Source of the DNA: Oceanibacterium hippocampi
GTDB taxonomy: Bacteria > Pseudomonadota > Alphaproteobacteria > Sneathiellales > Sneathiellaceae
Direction of reading: 5' to 3'
Assembly (NCBI RefSeq): GCF_900172325.1
Contig: NZ_FWFR01000002.1
Span: forward strand, 806,001 to 870,000
Length of the DNA stretch: 64,000 bases
Shown: positions 43,084-51,293 of the stretch, piece after piece
Numbering within the stretch: the stretch's first letter is position 1
Layout of the letters: every line of letters begins with the position of its first letter
Notes under the pieces: model-generated
What the model was told of the DNA's origin: nothing
What the model saw: the letters and a program-made list of their open reading frames with translations, nothing else
Databases searched by the model: none
Translations under genes and position numbers: made by a program

Positions 43084-44369
43084 TTGTCGCGACGACGGGA
43101 ATTCTCTTCGGACTGATCGCGATCGGGCTTCCGGTGGCGGTGGTGCTGGTCGTCACGGCGCTGTCCCTGGATCATTTCTATTCCTTCTTCCCGCTCCTGC
43201 CGGGCATGGGGGACATCCTCTGGGGGGCCTTCAGCAATTTCACCCTGATCGCCGTACCGCTTTTCATCATGACCGGCGAAATCCTGCTGCGATCGGGTAT
43301 CGCGCAGGACATGTTCGCGGGCGTAGACCTCTGGGTGCGCCGCATTCCCGGCGGACTCCTGCACACCAATATCGCCTCCTCCGCCCTCTTCGCCGCCACC
43401 TCGGGCTCGAGCGTGGCAACGGCGGCGACGATCGGCACCGTGGCGATGCTCCAGATGGAACGCGGCGGTTACAAGCCACCGCTTTTCCTGGGCTCGATCG
43501 CTGCCGGCGGGACACTCGGCATCCTGATCCCGCCTTCGATCAACATGATCATCTACGGGGTGCTGGCCGAAGTCTCGATCACCCGGCTCTACCTTGCCGG
43601 ACTGGTCCCCGGAGTGCTTCTCGCGCTGCTCTTTTCGGGCATGATCTTTGTCGCCTTCCTGGCATTCCCGTCGCTCGGCCGTGGCGAACACGGCAGGGTC
43701 AGCTGGGCGAAACGGCTGGCGGGCCTGCGCGGCCTGCTGCCTCCGGCAGTGCTTTTCCTGCTGATGGTCGGGTCCATCTATGTCGGTATCGCCACGCCGA
43801 CCGAGGCCGCGGCCATGGGTGTCCTCGGCGCCGTCGCCATGGTCGCGATCAAGGGGCGGCTGACCTGGCAACTGCTGGGCGAGGTCTTCGAAAGCACCAT
43901 GCGGGTAACCTGCATGGTCATGTTCATTGTCGCCGCCGCCGTGTTGCTGAACTTCGTTCTGGTCGGCATCGGGATGACCGGAGAACTGGCCAGGTTCGTC
44001 GCCGGTCTCGACGTGTCTCCATTGACGGTCATGCTGGCCCTGGTCGCCATCTACCTGCTGCTCGGCTGTTTCATGGAAACGCTGTCACTGATGATCGCGA
44101 CGACACCCATTGTCGTGCCGATCATCACCCAGCTGGGATACGACCCGCTGTGGTTCGGTGTGCTGTTCATGATCCTGATCGAGGCGGCCCTGATCACCCC
44201 GCCGATCGGGGTGAACCTCTTCGTCGTCCAGTCGGTCCGCAGCAGCGGCTCCTTCAGCGACGTGGCGCTCGGCGCGCTGCCCTTCCTGCTCATGATGATC
44301 GTCATGATCGGTTTGCTTTTGGCCTTCCCGACCCTGGCAACCTGGTTGCCGGGTGTGATGCGTAACTAA
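43080..44369 (+). CDS. TRAP transporter large permease (DctM)
   Basis: 429 residues from a TTG that overlaps the dctQ stop (TTGA) and has GAGGT about 8 nt upstream; the longer frame upstream is a shadow of dctQ. It is hydrophobic throughout, with DctM segments GTLGILIPPSINMIIYGVL in the middle and EAALITPPIGVNLFVVQSV near the end. Length matches the family. It is the sodium-coupled channel subunit. Confidence 0.93.
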   Translation: MIVATTGILFGLIAIGLPVAVVLVVTALSLDHFYSFFPLLPGMGDILWGAFSNFTLIAVPLFIMTGEILLRSGIAQDMFAGVDLWVRRIPGGLLHTNIASSALFAATSGSSVATAATIGTVAMLQMERGGYKPPLFLGSIAAGGTLGILIPPSINMIIYGVLAEVSITRLYLAGLVPGVLLALLFSGMIFVAFLAFPSLGRGEHGRVSWAKRLAGLRGLLPPAVLFLLMVGSIYVGIATPTEAAAMGVLGAVAMVAIKGRLTWQLLGEVFESTMRVTCMVMFIVAAAVLLNFVLVGIGMTGELARFVAGLDVSPLTVMLALVAIYLLLGCFMETLSLMIATTPIVVPIITQLGYDPLWFGVLFMILIEAALITPPIGVNLFVVQSVRSSGSFSDVALGALPFLLMMIVMIGLLLAFPTLATWLPGVMRN

Positions 44370-44404
44370 CGAGAAACGAACCCAACCAACAAGGAGAGAA
44401 GCAG

Positions 44405-45451
44405 ATGCCCAGACACACAGCCTTGCTGATGGCCGCCGCCGGCTATCTCGTCATGAGCGGGACCGCCTATGCCGCGGACCTGCCGAAAACCACCATCAAT
44501 GTCGTCGGCAACCTCGGCATCACCACACAGAGCAAGAAGCTCGAAGCACCTTTCTGGAACAAGGAGGTGACCGAGAAGTCCAACGGCGCGATCACCGCGA
44601 ACTTCCGGCCCTGGAACGAGATGGGTCTGAAGGGATCGGAGGTGTTCAAGCTGCTCTCCCAGGGTGTGATGAACATCGCCACGGCCCAGCTTGGCCATCA
44701 CAGCGGTGCGGACCCGATCATCGACGGCAACGATCTCGCCGGCCTTTCGGACAACTTCGAACAATTCCATGCCGTGTCGGACGCCTATTTTCCGGTTCTT
44801 CAGAAATATTATCGCGAGAACCTCGGTTTGCATCTGATCACCATGCAATCGTTCCAGGACCAGGTGCTCTACTGCCGCGACGACATCACCAGTCTCAAGG
44901 ACCTTGCCGGCCGTCGAATCCGCGGCTCGGGGGCGTCCCAGGCCGATTTCGTCGGCTATTTCGGCGCGACTCCGGTCGATGTTTCCTTCGGCGAGGTGCA
45001 GCCCGCGCTGGAGCAGGGTGTGCTTGATTGTGCGATCACCGGCACGCTCGGCGGCTACACCGCCAAATGGCACGAATCCGCCAAGTATCTCTACACCCTG
45101 CCGCTGAACTTCGGCGCCGGCGCGACCATTGCGAACGCCGAGTGGTGGGACGGTCTCGCACCCGAGGTGCGCGACTTCCTGACCACCGAGATCGAGGCAC
45201 TCTCCGACAGAATGTGGGCACAGAACGCCGAGGAAGACATCATCGGAACCCAATGCAACACCAGCGGACCCTGCCCCTTCGGCGATCCCGCGGGCATGGC
45301 CCTCGTGGAGCCCAGCGAGCAGGACGTCGCATTGCGGCGTGAAGCCCTGAACAACGCCGTACTGCCCGGATGGATCAAGCGTTGCGGCGACATCTGCAAG
45401 ACCGCCTTCAACGACAATCTCTCGTCCCTGACGGGTCTGACCATCAAGTAG
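44405..45451 (+). CDS. TRAP transporter substrate-binding protein (DctP-like)
   Basis: 348 residues with a signal peptide (MPRHTALLMAAAGYLVMSGTAYA). The central DLAGRRIRGSGASQADFV holds the ligand-binding Arg position, and VQPALEQGVLDCAITG matches the family loop. Four Cys occur toward the C-terminus (IGTQCNTSGPCPFGD, KRCGDICKT), suggesting disulfides, which is unusual for DctP. Gene order here is Q-M-P, unlike P-Q-M at 17 kb. It is the last gene of the cluster. Confidence 0.9.
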   Translation: MPRHTALLMAAAGYLVMSGTAYAADLPKTTINVVGNLGITTQSKKLEAPFWNKEVTEKSNGAITANFRPWNEMGLKGSEVFKLLSQGVMNIATAQLGHHSGADPIIDGNDLAGLSDNFEQFHAVSDAYFPVLQKYYRENLGLHLITMQSFQDQVLYCRDDITSLKDLAGRRIRGSGASQADFVGYFGATPVDVSFGEVQPALEQGVLDCAITGTLGGYTAKWHESAKYLYTLPLNFGAGATIANAEWWDGLAPEVRDFLTTEIEALSDRMWAQNAEEDIIGTQCNTSGPCPFGDPAGMALVEPSEQDVALRREALNNAVLPGWIKRCGDICKTAFNDNLSSLTGLTIK

Positions 45452-45715
45452 GGCCATCCGGTCCCGCGACAGCACAAGGACACGTCCTTTCACGGACGGG
45501 TCCCCGAGACGACAGGGCGTGCGCCGGCCAGGCGGGCGCCCTGTTCGTTCCAGGCTTTCAATTTCGACGCCAACGCACCGATCCTTGGCGACCGCCACGT
45601 CGTCCACGACGTCGCCGGTCCTCTGAACTTCTTAGGTCCGCTACATGTCTGGCGCAATTGCTTGAGCACGACCCCATATGCTGGGAATATCGGGTTCACT
45701 CAGATGGGATAGCAG

Positions 45716-46579
45716 ATGCAGCGCATTCTCCTGGCGACGGACTTTTCCGAGCGCTCCGATCGAGCGGCCCGGCGGGCGACGCTCCTGGCGAAGACGACCG
45801 GCGCTTCCCTGGCTCTCGTGCATGTCGTCGATGACGACAGGCCAAAGCGGATCTTCGAGGCAGAACAACGGGCCGCCGAGGCCCTGCTCGCGGAACAGGC
45901 GCGGTCCTTCCGGGAAATCGACGGACTGTCCTGCACCTCCCGGATCGTCATGGGCGATCCGTTCGAGGGCATAGCAGCGGCAGTGCGCGAGACCGATGCC
46001 GACCTCCTGGTTGTCGGGCCACACCGTCGGCAGGTGCTGAGAGACGTGTTTATCGGCACCACCGCGGAGCGCACCATTCGTGCCAGCGAACGGCCTGTCC
46101 TGATGGCGAACGGGGTCCCCGCGGGCCCCTACCGGCATGTACTTGTCGCCGTCGACCTGTCCGAATGCTCAGCCACAGCGATACGCGCGCTGCAGAAACT
46201 CGGGCTTGGATCGAAATGCGTCGTTTCCGTGGTTCATATTTTCGATGCTCCCGCGGCCAGCCTGATGGTCCGTGCGTCCTCGACCAAGGAGGGGATCAGG
46301 AACTATCTGGAAGACGAGAAAGAACGGGTTTCCGGCGAACTGGCGGCATTCCTGAATGACATCGGCCTGAAGCCTAAGCGGCGGATCCTGAAGCACAACG
46401 AAACGTCGATTGCGCACACCATCGCCGCGACGGTTCGCGAGGCAAATGCCGACCTTGTGGTTGTCGGCACGGTCGGCCGCACGGGCGTCGCAAAGGTGCT
46501 GTTGGGCAGTGTGGCGGAAAAGGTCTTGCGACGGGCAGACTTCGACATACTGGCAGTACCGCCCGTTCGCGAAACCTAG
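45716..46579 (+). CDS. Universal stress protein with two Usp domains
   Basis: 287 residues made of two tandem Usp domains (about 1-140 and 141-285). The second has a complete G-2x-G-9x-GS ATP-binding pattern (VVGTVGRTGVAKVLLGS). The first has Arg in place of the second Gly (VVGPHRRQVLRDVFIGT), so it may not bind ATP. It is a cytoplasmic stress-tolerance protein by family. It has its own 264-bp upstream gap after the TRAP operon. Confidence 0.92.
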   Translation: MQRILLATDFSERSDRAARRATLLAKTTGASLALVHVVDDDRPKRIFEAEQRAAEALLAEQARSFREIDGLSCTSRIVMGDPFEGIAAAVRETDADLLVVGPHRRQVLRDVFIGTTAERTIRASERPVLMANGVPAGPYRHVLVAVDLSECSATAIRALQKLGLGSKCVVSVVHIFDAPAASLMVRASSTKEGIRNYLEDEKERVSGELAAFLNDIGLKPKRRILKHNETSIAHTIAATVREANADLVVVGTVGRTGVAKVLLGSVAEKVLRRADFDILAVPPVRET

Positions 46580-46602
46580 AACCGATGAAACGATATCGGT
46601 TC
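46579..46602. terminator. Hairpin after the universal stress gene
   Basis: GAACCGAT (46579-46586) pairs with ATCGGTTC (46595-46602) around 8 nt, beginning at the Usp stop codon. It lacks a clear T-run, so it is only a possible transcript end or barrier between this gene and the convergent esterase gene. Confidence 0.35.
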
Positions 46603-46670
46603 CTCATTCAGAGCGCCGAGATCGAGTTGCCGATACCCGCCCCTTCCCGGATCGCCGCGATGTCCCGGCG

Positions 46671-47510
46671 TCAGCCGGTCAGATGCTGGCTGTGAAACCG
46701 CAGGTGATCGTCGATGAAGCTGGCGATAAAGTAATAGCTGTGGTCGTAGCCATCGCGGTAGTTGATCGTCAATGGATGGCCGCTTGACCGCGCCGCCATC
46801 TCGAGTGCTTCCGGCCTCAGCTGCTTCTCCAGGAATTCGTCGGCCTTGCCCTGGTCCACAAGTGCCGGAACAAACGCTGTTGCCTTGCGCATCAGCATGC
46901 TCGCGTCATAGTCGGCCCATGCGCGCGTATCCTTTCCCAGATAGGCAGCGAACGCTTTCTCGCCCCAAGGGCAGTCGACCGGATTGCTGATCGGGCTGAA
47001 GGCCGACACCGACCTGAAGCGGTCGGGATTGCGCAGGGCGAGGACCAGCGCCCCGTGGCCGCCCATCGAATGGCCCGCTATGGAGCGCTTGTCACTGACC
47101 GGGAAACTCGCCTCGACAAGCTGCGGCAGTTCCGTCAGCACGTAGTCGTACATCCGGTAGTGGCGATCCCAGGGTGCCTGCGTTGCGTTGACGTAGAACC
47201 CCGCCCCCTGGCCGAGATCGTAACCGTCGGCATCGGCCACGCCTTCGCCGCGCGGGCTGGTGTCCGGGGCCACGATCGCAATTCCAAGCGCGGCCGCCGT
47301 GCGTTGCGCCCCGGCCTTGTGCATGAAATTCTCGTCGGTGCAGGTCAGCCCGGACAGCCAGTAGAGCACTGGCACCCTTTGTCCCTTATCGGTCTGCGGC
47401 GGCAGATAGATCGCAAACCGCATGTCGCAGTTCAGCGTGGTTGAACGGTGGACGAAGTGCTTGGTCCAGCCGTCAAAGCTCTTGTTCACCGTCGTGTTTT
47501 CGAGCGACAT
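46671..47510 (-). CDS. fghA: S-formylglutathione hydrolase
   Basis: 279 residues from the ATG at 47510; an upstream in-frame extension is unconserved. The esterase-D alpha/beta-hydrolase fold is shown by [15 protein letters not shown], the nucleophile elbow [11 protein letters not shown], the acidic residue region DQGKADEFL and the catalytic His in GYDHSYYFI. It completes glutathione-dependent formaldehyde oxidation by hydrolysing S-formylglutathione to formate and glutathione. The partner dehydrogenase is not in this window. Confidence 0.93.
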   Translation of the reverse strand: MSLENTTVNKSFDGWTKHFVHRSTTLNCDMRFAIYLPPQTDKGQRVPVLYWLSGLTCTDENFMHKAGAQRTAAALGIAIVAPDTSPRGEGVADADGYDLGQGAGFYVNATQAPWDRHYRMYDYVLTELPQLVEASFPVSDKRSIAGHSMGGHGALVLALRNPDRFRSVSAFSPISNPVDCPWGEKAFAAYLGKDTRAWADYDASMLMRKATAFVPALVDQGKADEFLEKQLRPEALEMAARSSGHPLTINYRDGYDHSYYFIASFIDDHLRFHSQHLTG

Positions 47511-47617
47511 GCCCCTGCCTTTGGTTCGTATGCGTTGGATATGCCGCGCCGGGCGCGGCCTCATGGTCAGTTTAACCGAGGATGCGGGACGCTGCGCGCA
47601 CGCTTTCGCCTTGGCAA

Positions 47618-47920
47618 TCAGCTTTCCAGCAATCGGCGGGACAGGGACAGAACGGCTGCCGCCCCACCGAGGACCGCCACGGCAGGCGTCAGGGACAGGA
47701 GAACGCCCGGCGCCAGGGAGGAAGCCATCCGCCGGCCCGGCGCGGCATTCCTCCGCGTCGGCCCCTCGCCCCGCGACGGTTCCGGGACCCACCCACCGTC
47801 GTCCTCCCAGCGCGCAATGCAGGCCGCGCTCGGCCGCGGCACGGCCCGATCGGGCCGGCGGCCGGATACGGATTCCGCCATCGCGGGAAAAAGGTCGGCA
47901 AAGTCGGCGGCACTCAACAT
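47618..47920 (-). CDS. Small hypothetical protein with C-terminal membrane segment
   Basis: 100 residues, not assigned to a family. The middle is Arg/Pro-rich; the C-terminus (residues about 69-92, [23 protein letters not shown]) would span the membrane once. AGGAG lies about 10 nt upstream of the ATG. It follows the DUF1127-type gene on the same strand, 69 bp away. Coding status is moderate, because the region is GC-rich and other frames are also open. Confidence 0.45.
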   Translation of the reverse strand: MLSAADFADLFPAMAESVSGRRPDRAVPRPSAACIARWEDDGGWVPEPSRGEGPTRRNAAPGRRMASSLAPGVLLSLTPAVAVLGGAAAVLSLSRRLLES

Positions 47921-47989
47921 GTCACATGGTCTCCTGTCAGTTCGGAAAGAAGTGCGTCGGCAAAGGCGTCGGGCTCTCGGACGCGGTTG

Positions 47990-48235
47990 TCACGAGCCGG
48001 CATCGCTCACGCCACGGGAGTTGAAACTCGCGGCGATTGTCGGAATCCGCCGGCGCGGGATTCCGACATGGGCGAGCAACTGCTCATCGAGCCTCTCGAG
48101 CGCCGCGACGATCCGGCGGCGCTGCCAGCGCGCGAGCGGCGTCAGGATCGCCCTGTCGAGCCATCCCCTGCCTCGCCGGGCTCTATCCAGACCCGATCCG
48201 CAAAGCGGCTTTCGCCGGTCGAGATAACTCACCAC
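47990..48235 (-). CDS. DUF1127-domain small protein
   Basis: 81 residues. The segment RWQRRRIVAALERLDEQLLAHVGIPRRRI matches the DUF1127 signature (Arg-rich helix, LDDRLLKDIG-like turn), a family of small basic proteins common in alphaproteobacteria. Some members bind RNA or affect phosphate and stress responses; the role here is unknown. It is slightly longer than typical 45-70-residue members, so an internal start is possible. Confidence 0.72.
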   Translation of the reverse strand: MVSYLDRRKPLCGSGLDRARRGRGWLDRAILTPLARWQRRRIVAALERLDEQLLAHVGIPRRRIPTIAASFNSRGVSDAGS

Positions 48236-48983
48236 GTCATCCTCCTGTGCCGGAACGCCCGCCCCTTCGGCATCCGCGCCCGGCGGGCTGAAGGACCATC
48301 AACGCCCGCGCCACGAAAGCACGATACCTGGGCAGCGCAGTCGACTGGCCCAACGCCATTGCCCGAATGGCAACGACAGGTTGTCCAGTTCAATCGAGTC
48401 GGAAAGTTGCGATCCCCGGGCAAGGGCGGGCGCATGCGCCGCCGGCCCTCCGGGGCCTAGAGGCGGTTCAGCAGGGCTCCGGCTGTGAGCACGAATCTCT
48501 TGGAAGGGCTGAACTTGATCATGCAACCGATATGGCTATCGGTACCCGGGAAAGCAATCCGGCGACGTCCTGCTGCGACCATTTGTCGGGTCCCTCCACC
48601 GGCCTCGCACATAGGCCCCGAACGCGGATCGGACGCCGGAGACCTGGCGATTGACAAACACGCTGGATCGCCTACTTGGAGAGGCATGTTCGCGCAACTG
48701 ACTGCCTTCCCCTCTCGTTCGCTCGACCGCCCGTAGCCCCGGGCGGTCCGGGTGCGTCGGCGCCCGCCATACTTCCCGGGGCTTCCCCACATTCCTGGCT
48801 TGAACGCGTGACGACATCGTCGTCCGGAGGGAATTCTTGCGCGGGATCCACCGCCGCCACCCCCTGCCACAAACGATCACGTCGTCTCCCGTCGGGCCGG
48901 TCGCCCGAATACCCGTTTCGTGGTTCGGACGGATACGTCTTCCGAGGCGGTTCGGTTCAACCGACCTATCAGCAGGCCTACTC
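48236..48983. other. 748-bp region without a recognised gene
   Basis: Frames up to about 138 codons exist on both strands, but their translations are Arg/Gly/Pro-rich, lack domains and conflict with one another, so none is called. No tRNA, rRNA or clear hairpin terminator was found. It could hold small RNAs, a long leader for the Rnk-like gene or remnants of deleted sequence. Confidence 0.4.
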
Positions 48984-49433
48984 ATGGTGAGCAACATGAC
49001 CGAAGCCGGTAAGCTGCGCCCTCCGGGCGCACCGGAGATCGCCATTTCCGAGGACGATATCGCCCATATCGAGGCACTGGCGGAACGCGCCCTGCAACGC
49101 AACCCGGCGCTGGCCGCCCGCCTGCTGGACGAGATCGGGCGCGCCCGTGTCGTCCCAGCCGGCGAGTTGCCGAAGAATGTCGTGTCGATCGGCAGCACCG
49201 TCATCTACCGGGACGATACGACCGGATACGGGAAGACCGTGACCCTGGTGTATCCGGAGGATGCCGACATGACGCGCCGGAGGGTATCGGTCGTGTCACC
49301 GATCGGCGTGGCCCTTCTCGGGCTTGCCGAGGGGGAAGCCTTCTACTGGAACACCCGCGACAACCGACGCCGGATGCTGACCGTGATCAGCGTGCATCAG
49401 CCGTCGGAAACGGTGGAGGATGAAGAATGGTGA
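48984..49433 (+). CDS. GreA/GreB-like C-terminal domain protein (Rnk-type)
   Basis: 149 residues from the ATG at 48984; an ATG at 48996 is equally plausible. The C-terminal half (about 60-140: VVSIGSTVIYRD, VTLVYPEDADMTRRRVSVVSPIGVALLGLAEGE) is the FKBP-like domain of GreA/GreB and of Rnk, the nucleoside diphosphate kinase regulator. The short N-terminus (AHIEALAERALQ) suits Rnk rather than the long coiled coil of GreA. It probably binds RNA polymerase. Confidence 0.85.
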   Translation: MVSNMTEAGKLRPPGAPEIAISEDDIAHIEALAERALQRNPALAARLLDEIGRARVVPAGELPKNVVSIGSTVIYRDDTTGYGKTVTLVYPEDADMTRRRVSVVSPIGVALLGLAEGEAFYWNTRDNRRRMLTVISVHQPSETVEDEEW

Positions 49434-49577
49434 TCGGAACCCGGCCGGCGAAGGTTGATCCCTCCGCACATGGCAAACCCGGAGGGAGCATTCTCGTGAC
49501 GTAATCCCGCCAGCGGCTCTCTCCGGGCAAACCACCTTTACCACCCCATCACTTGCCTGATCTCCGGAGCGAGCCCC

Positions 49578-49817
49578 GTGTTACGCATGCCCCCCCGCCA
49601 GTCCTGCCCGAACTGCAACAGGATACCGCCCCGCGCCGCCTTCAGCCGCTGCCCGCATTGTCTTCAGCCGATCGCCCGGGCGCCGGACAGGATCTTTGCC
49701 GCCTGCCGTGACTGCAACGCCAGGATCCCACGCGCCTACGCGGGAACATGCCCGCCCTGCCGCGTCTCGTCCCGGACAGCGGCGGGCGCGGAGCGCACAG
49801 GGCGGGCCGGAAGATGA
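49578..49817 (+). CDS. Small CxxC zinc-ribbon-like protein coupled to mscS
   Basis: 79 residues from a GTG with GGAG upstream. Six cysteines are arranged as CPNC, CPHC, CRDC and CPPC-type pairs (CPNCN, RCPHCL, ACRDCN, TCPPCR) within residues 10-61, indicating zinc binding. Its stop overlaps the ATG of the mechanosensitive channel gene (ATGA), which supports real translation. No family was recognised. Confidence 0.55.
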   Translation: MLRMPPRQSCPNCNRIPPRAAFSRCPHCLQPIARAPDRIFAACRDCNARIPRAYAGTCPPCRVSSRTAAGAERTGRAGR

Positions 49818-50755
49818 CGGCAAGACATTACGCGAGGCGTCTGGCCTGGCCGGCAATCCTGCTGTTTCTGAGCTTCGGGCTGGTTCTCTTCCGCGCCGAT
49901 CTCGCCGACCTGTCCGGGCAGGGCGAGTTGGTGTCTCTGGCCGGGCGGACGCTGATCTATTTCGCCATCGCGTGGTTCGTCAGCCGGGTGCTGGCGATGA
50001 CCCTCGACCGGGCGGCGGCCCGCCGGCGCCCCTATCCCCGGTTGCTGAAGGATCTCGTCACCGCGCTCCTGTTCACCGTCGCCTTCGCCGCCACGGTCGC
50101 TCTCTTCCTTGGCCAGGGCGCGGTCGGCGCGCTGGCCGGCTCGGGCCTGATCCTGGCCATGCTCGGCTTCGCCATCCGGAACGTGGTGGCCGACACGCTG
50201 TCCGGGATCGCGCTCGGTATCGAGGGACCGTTCCGCATCGGCGACTGGGTCGAGATCGACGGTGTCGCGCGCGGCCGGGTGATCGAGATCGGCTGGCGCA
50301 CGACACGGATCCTGACCCGCGGCGCGGCCTATATGATCCTCCCCAACAGCCAGATCGCGCGCCAGAGAATCACCAACTATTCCGCGCCCCGGCCACAGTA
50401 CAGGGCGCAGATATCGATCACGCTGGACCATGACCTGTCGATCGAAAGCGCCCGCGTCATACTGCTCGACGCCGTGCGGCAGGCGACGCTGATTCAACAG
50501 GATCCCGCCCCGGACGTCCGCGTTCTGGCCTACGAGGAAGGGGGCATCACCTACGCCGTCCGCTACTGGCTGTCGCGCTTCGAACGCGACATCGATTGCC
50601 GGGACGAGGTCTATGGAATCATCGACGAACGCTTGCGCAATGCCGGTATCCATGCGCCCCACCGGCGTATCCGGCTTGTACCGCCGGTCGATGGCCCTAT
50701 GTCACACACTTGTGATCGGGCGCCAGTGGAAATCAGGACGATAAGCCCTTTATAG
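49814..50755 (+). CDS. MscS-family mechanosensitive channel
   Basis: 313 residues from the ATG at 49814, overlapping the preceding small gene's stop. It has about four N-terminal membrane segments. The pore helix is Gly/Ala-rich (GAVGALAGSGLILAMLGFAIRNVVADTLSGIALG) and is followed by the beta domain (GPFRIGDWVEIDGVARGRVIEIGWRTTRI, then NSQIARQRITNYS). It opens under membrane tension to release osmolytes. The C-terminal tail after about 285 is unlike typical MscS. Confidence 0.9.
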   Translation: MTARHYARRLAWPAILLFLSFGLVLFRADLADLSGQGELVSLAGRTLIYFAIAWFVSRVLAMTLDRAAARRRPYPRLLKDLVTALLFTVAFAATVALFLGQGAVGALAGSGLILAMLGFAIRNVVADTLSGIALGIEGPFRIGDWVEIDGVARGRVIEIGWRTTRILTRGAAYMILPNSQIARQRITNYSAPRPQYRAQISITLDHDLSIESARVILLDAVRQATLIQQDPAPDVRVLAYEEGGITYAVRYWLSRFERDIDCRDEVYGIIDERLRNAGIHAPHRRIRLVPPVDGPMSHTCDRAPVEIRTISPL

Positions 50756-50864
50756 GAAACAGAAAATATCCGCGATCGAGAAGCAAAATCGCCCGTGACA
50801 TCCAATTTCCTGATTTGACGGTGTCAGGCTGTGCCAGTCAGCGACGAACCGATTCACGGTAGCC

Positions 50865-51230
50865 ATGCGTAGAGCCCGCCTCTTCACGCTACTGGTTTTG
50901 CTATGGGCCACCGTAGCGCCGTTTGCAACTGCTTGGGCCTCTGCTTGCGAATGGGGGGACAATCGTACATTCAGCGCCACCACCACCCTCGCAGCCGCCG
51001 ACGGGTCTCAGGGTGAGGTCGAACATCTCTGCTGTAATGACGGGCAATCTTTTGAAAACTGCGGCCCCAATCAATGGTGCGCGACCAGTTGCTTGAGTTT
51101 TGGCGCGCCAGACAATGCTACATTCACCTCAACTACTTTCTATTTTTCCGTAACATTCACCACATTATTCTCTTACAACGCAAACGTACGAGCTTTCCCA
51201 CCTGACGAGAGACCTCCGAGATTGATCTGA
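50865..51230 (+). CDS. Small exported Cys-containing protein next to a Cus-type efflux system
   Basis: 121 residues with an N-terminal signal peptide (MRRARLFTLLVLLWATVAPFATAWA). The mature part has six Cys (ACEWGD, HLCCNDG, NCGP, WCATSCLS) and many Thr/Phe, with no recognised family. It lies 63 bp upstream of the cusB-like gene in visibly less GC-rich DNA. A periplasmic metal-binding helper is a reasonable guess from position and cysteines, but nothing proves it. Confidence 0.55.
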   Translation: MRRARLFTLLVLLWATVAPFATAWASACEWGDNRTFSATTTLAAADGSQGEVEHLCCNDGQSFENCGPNQWCATSCLSFGAPDNATFTSTTFYFSVTFTTLFSYNANVRAFPPDERPPRLI

Positions 51231-51293
51231 CGACTTCATGCGGAATGCAGTTTCCGCGTTACTGAACGTCAACGATCACTCGAAGGAACTATT

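Noticed and set aside
48457-48870. 138-codon minus-strand frame as a gene
   Set aside because: Gly/Arg-rich, no domain, no good ribosome site, and competing frames of similar quality on the other strand.
48940-48985. GGTTCAA-like stretch considered as a tRNA T-arm
   Set aside because: No acceptor stem, D-arm or anticodon arm can be drawn around it.
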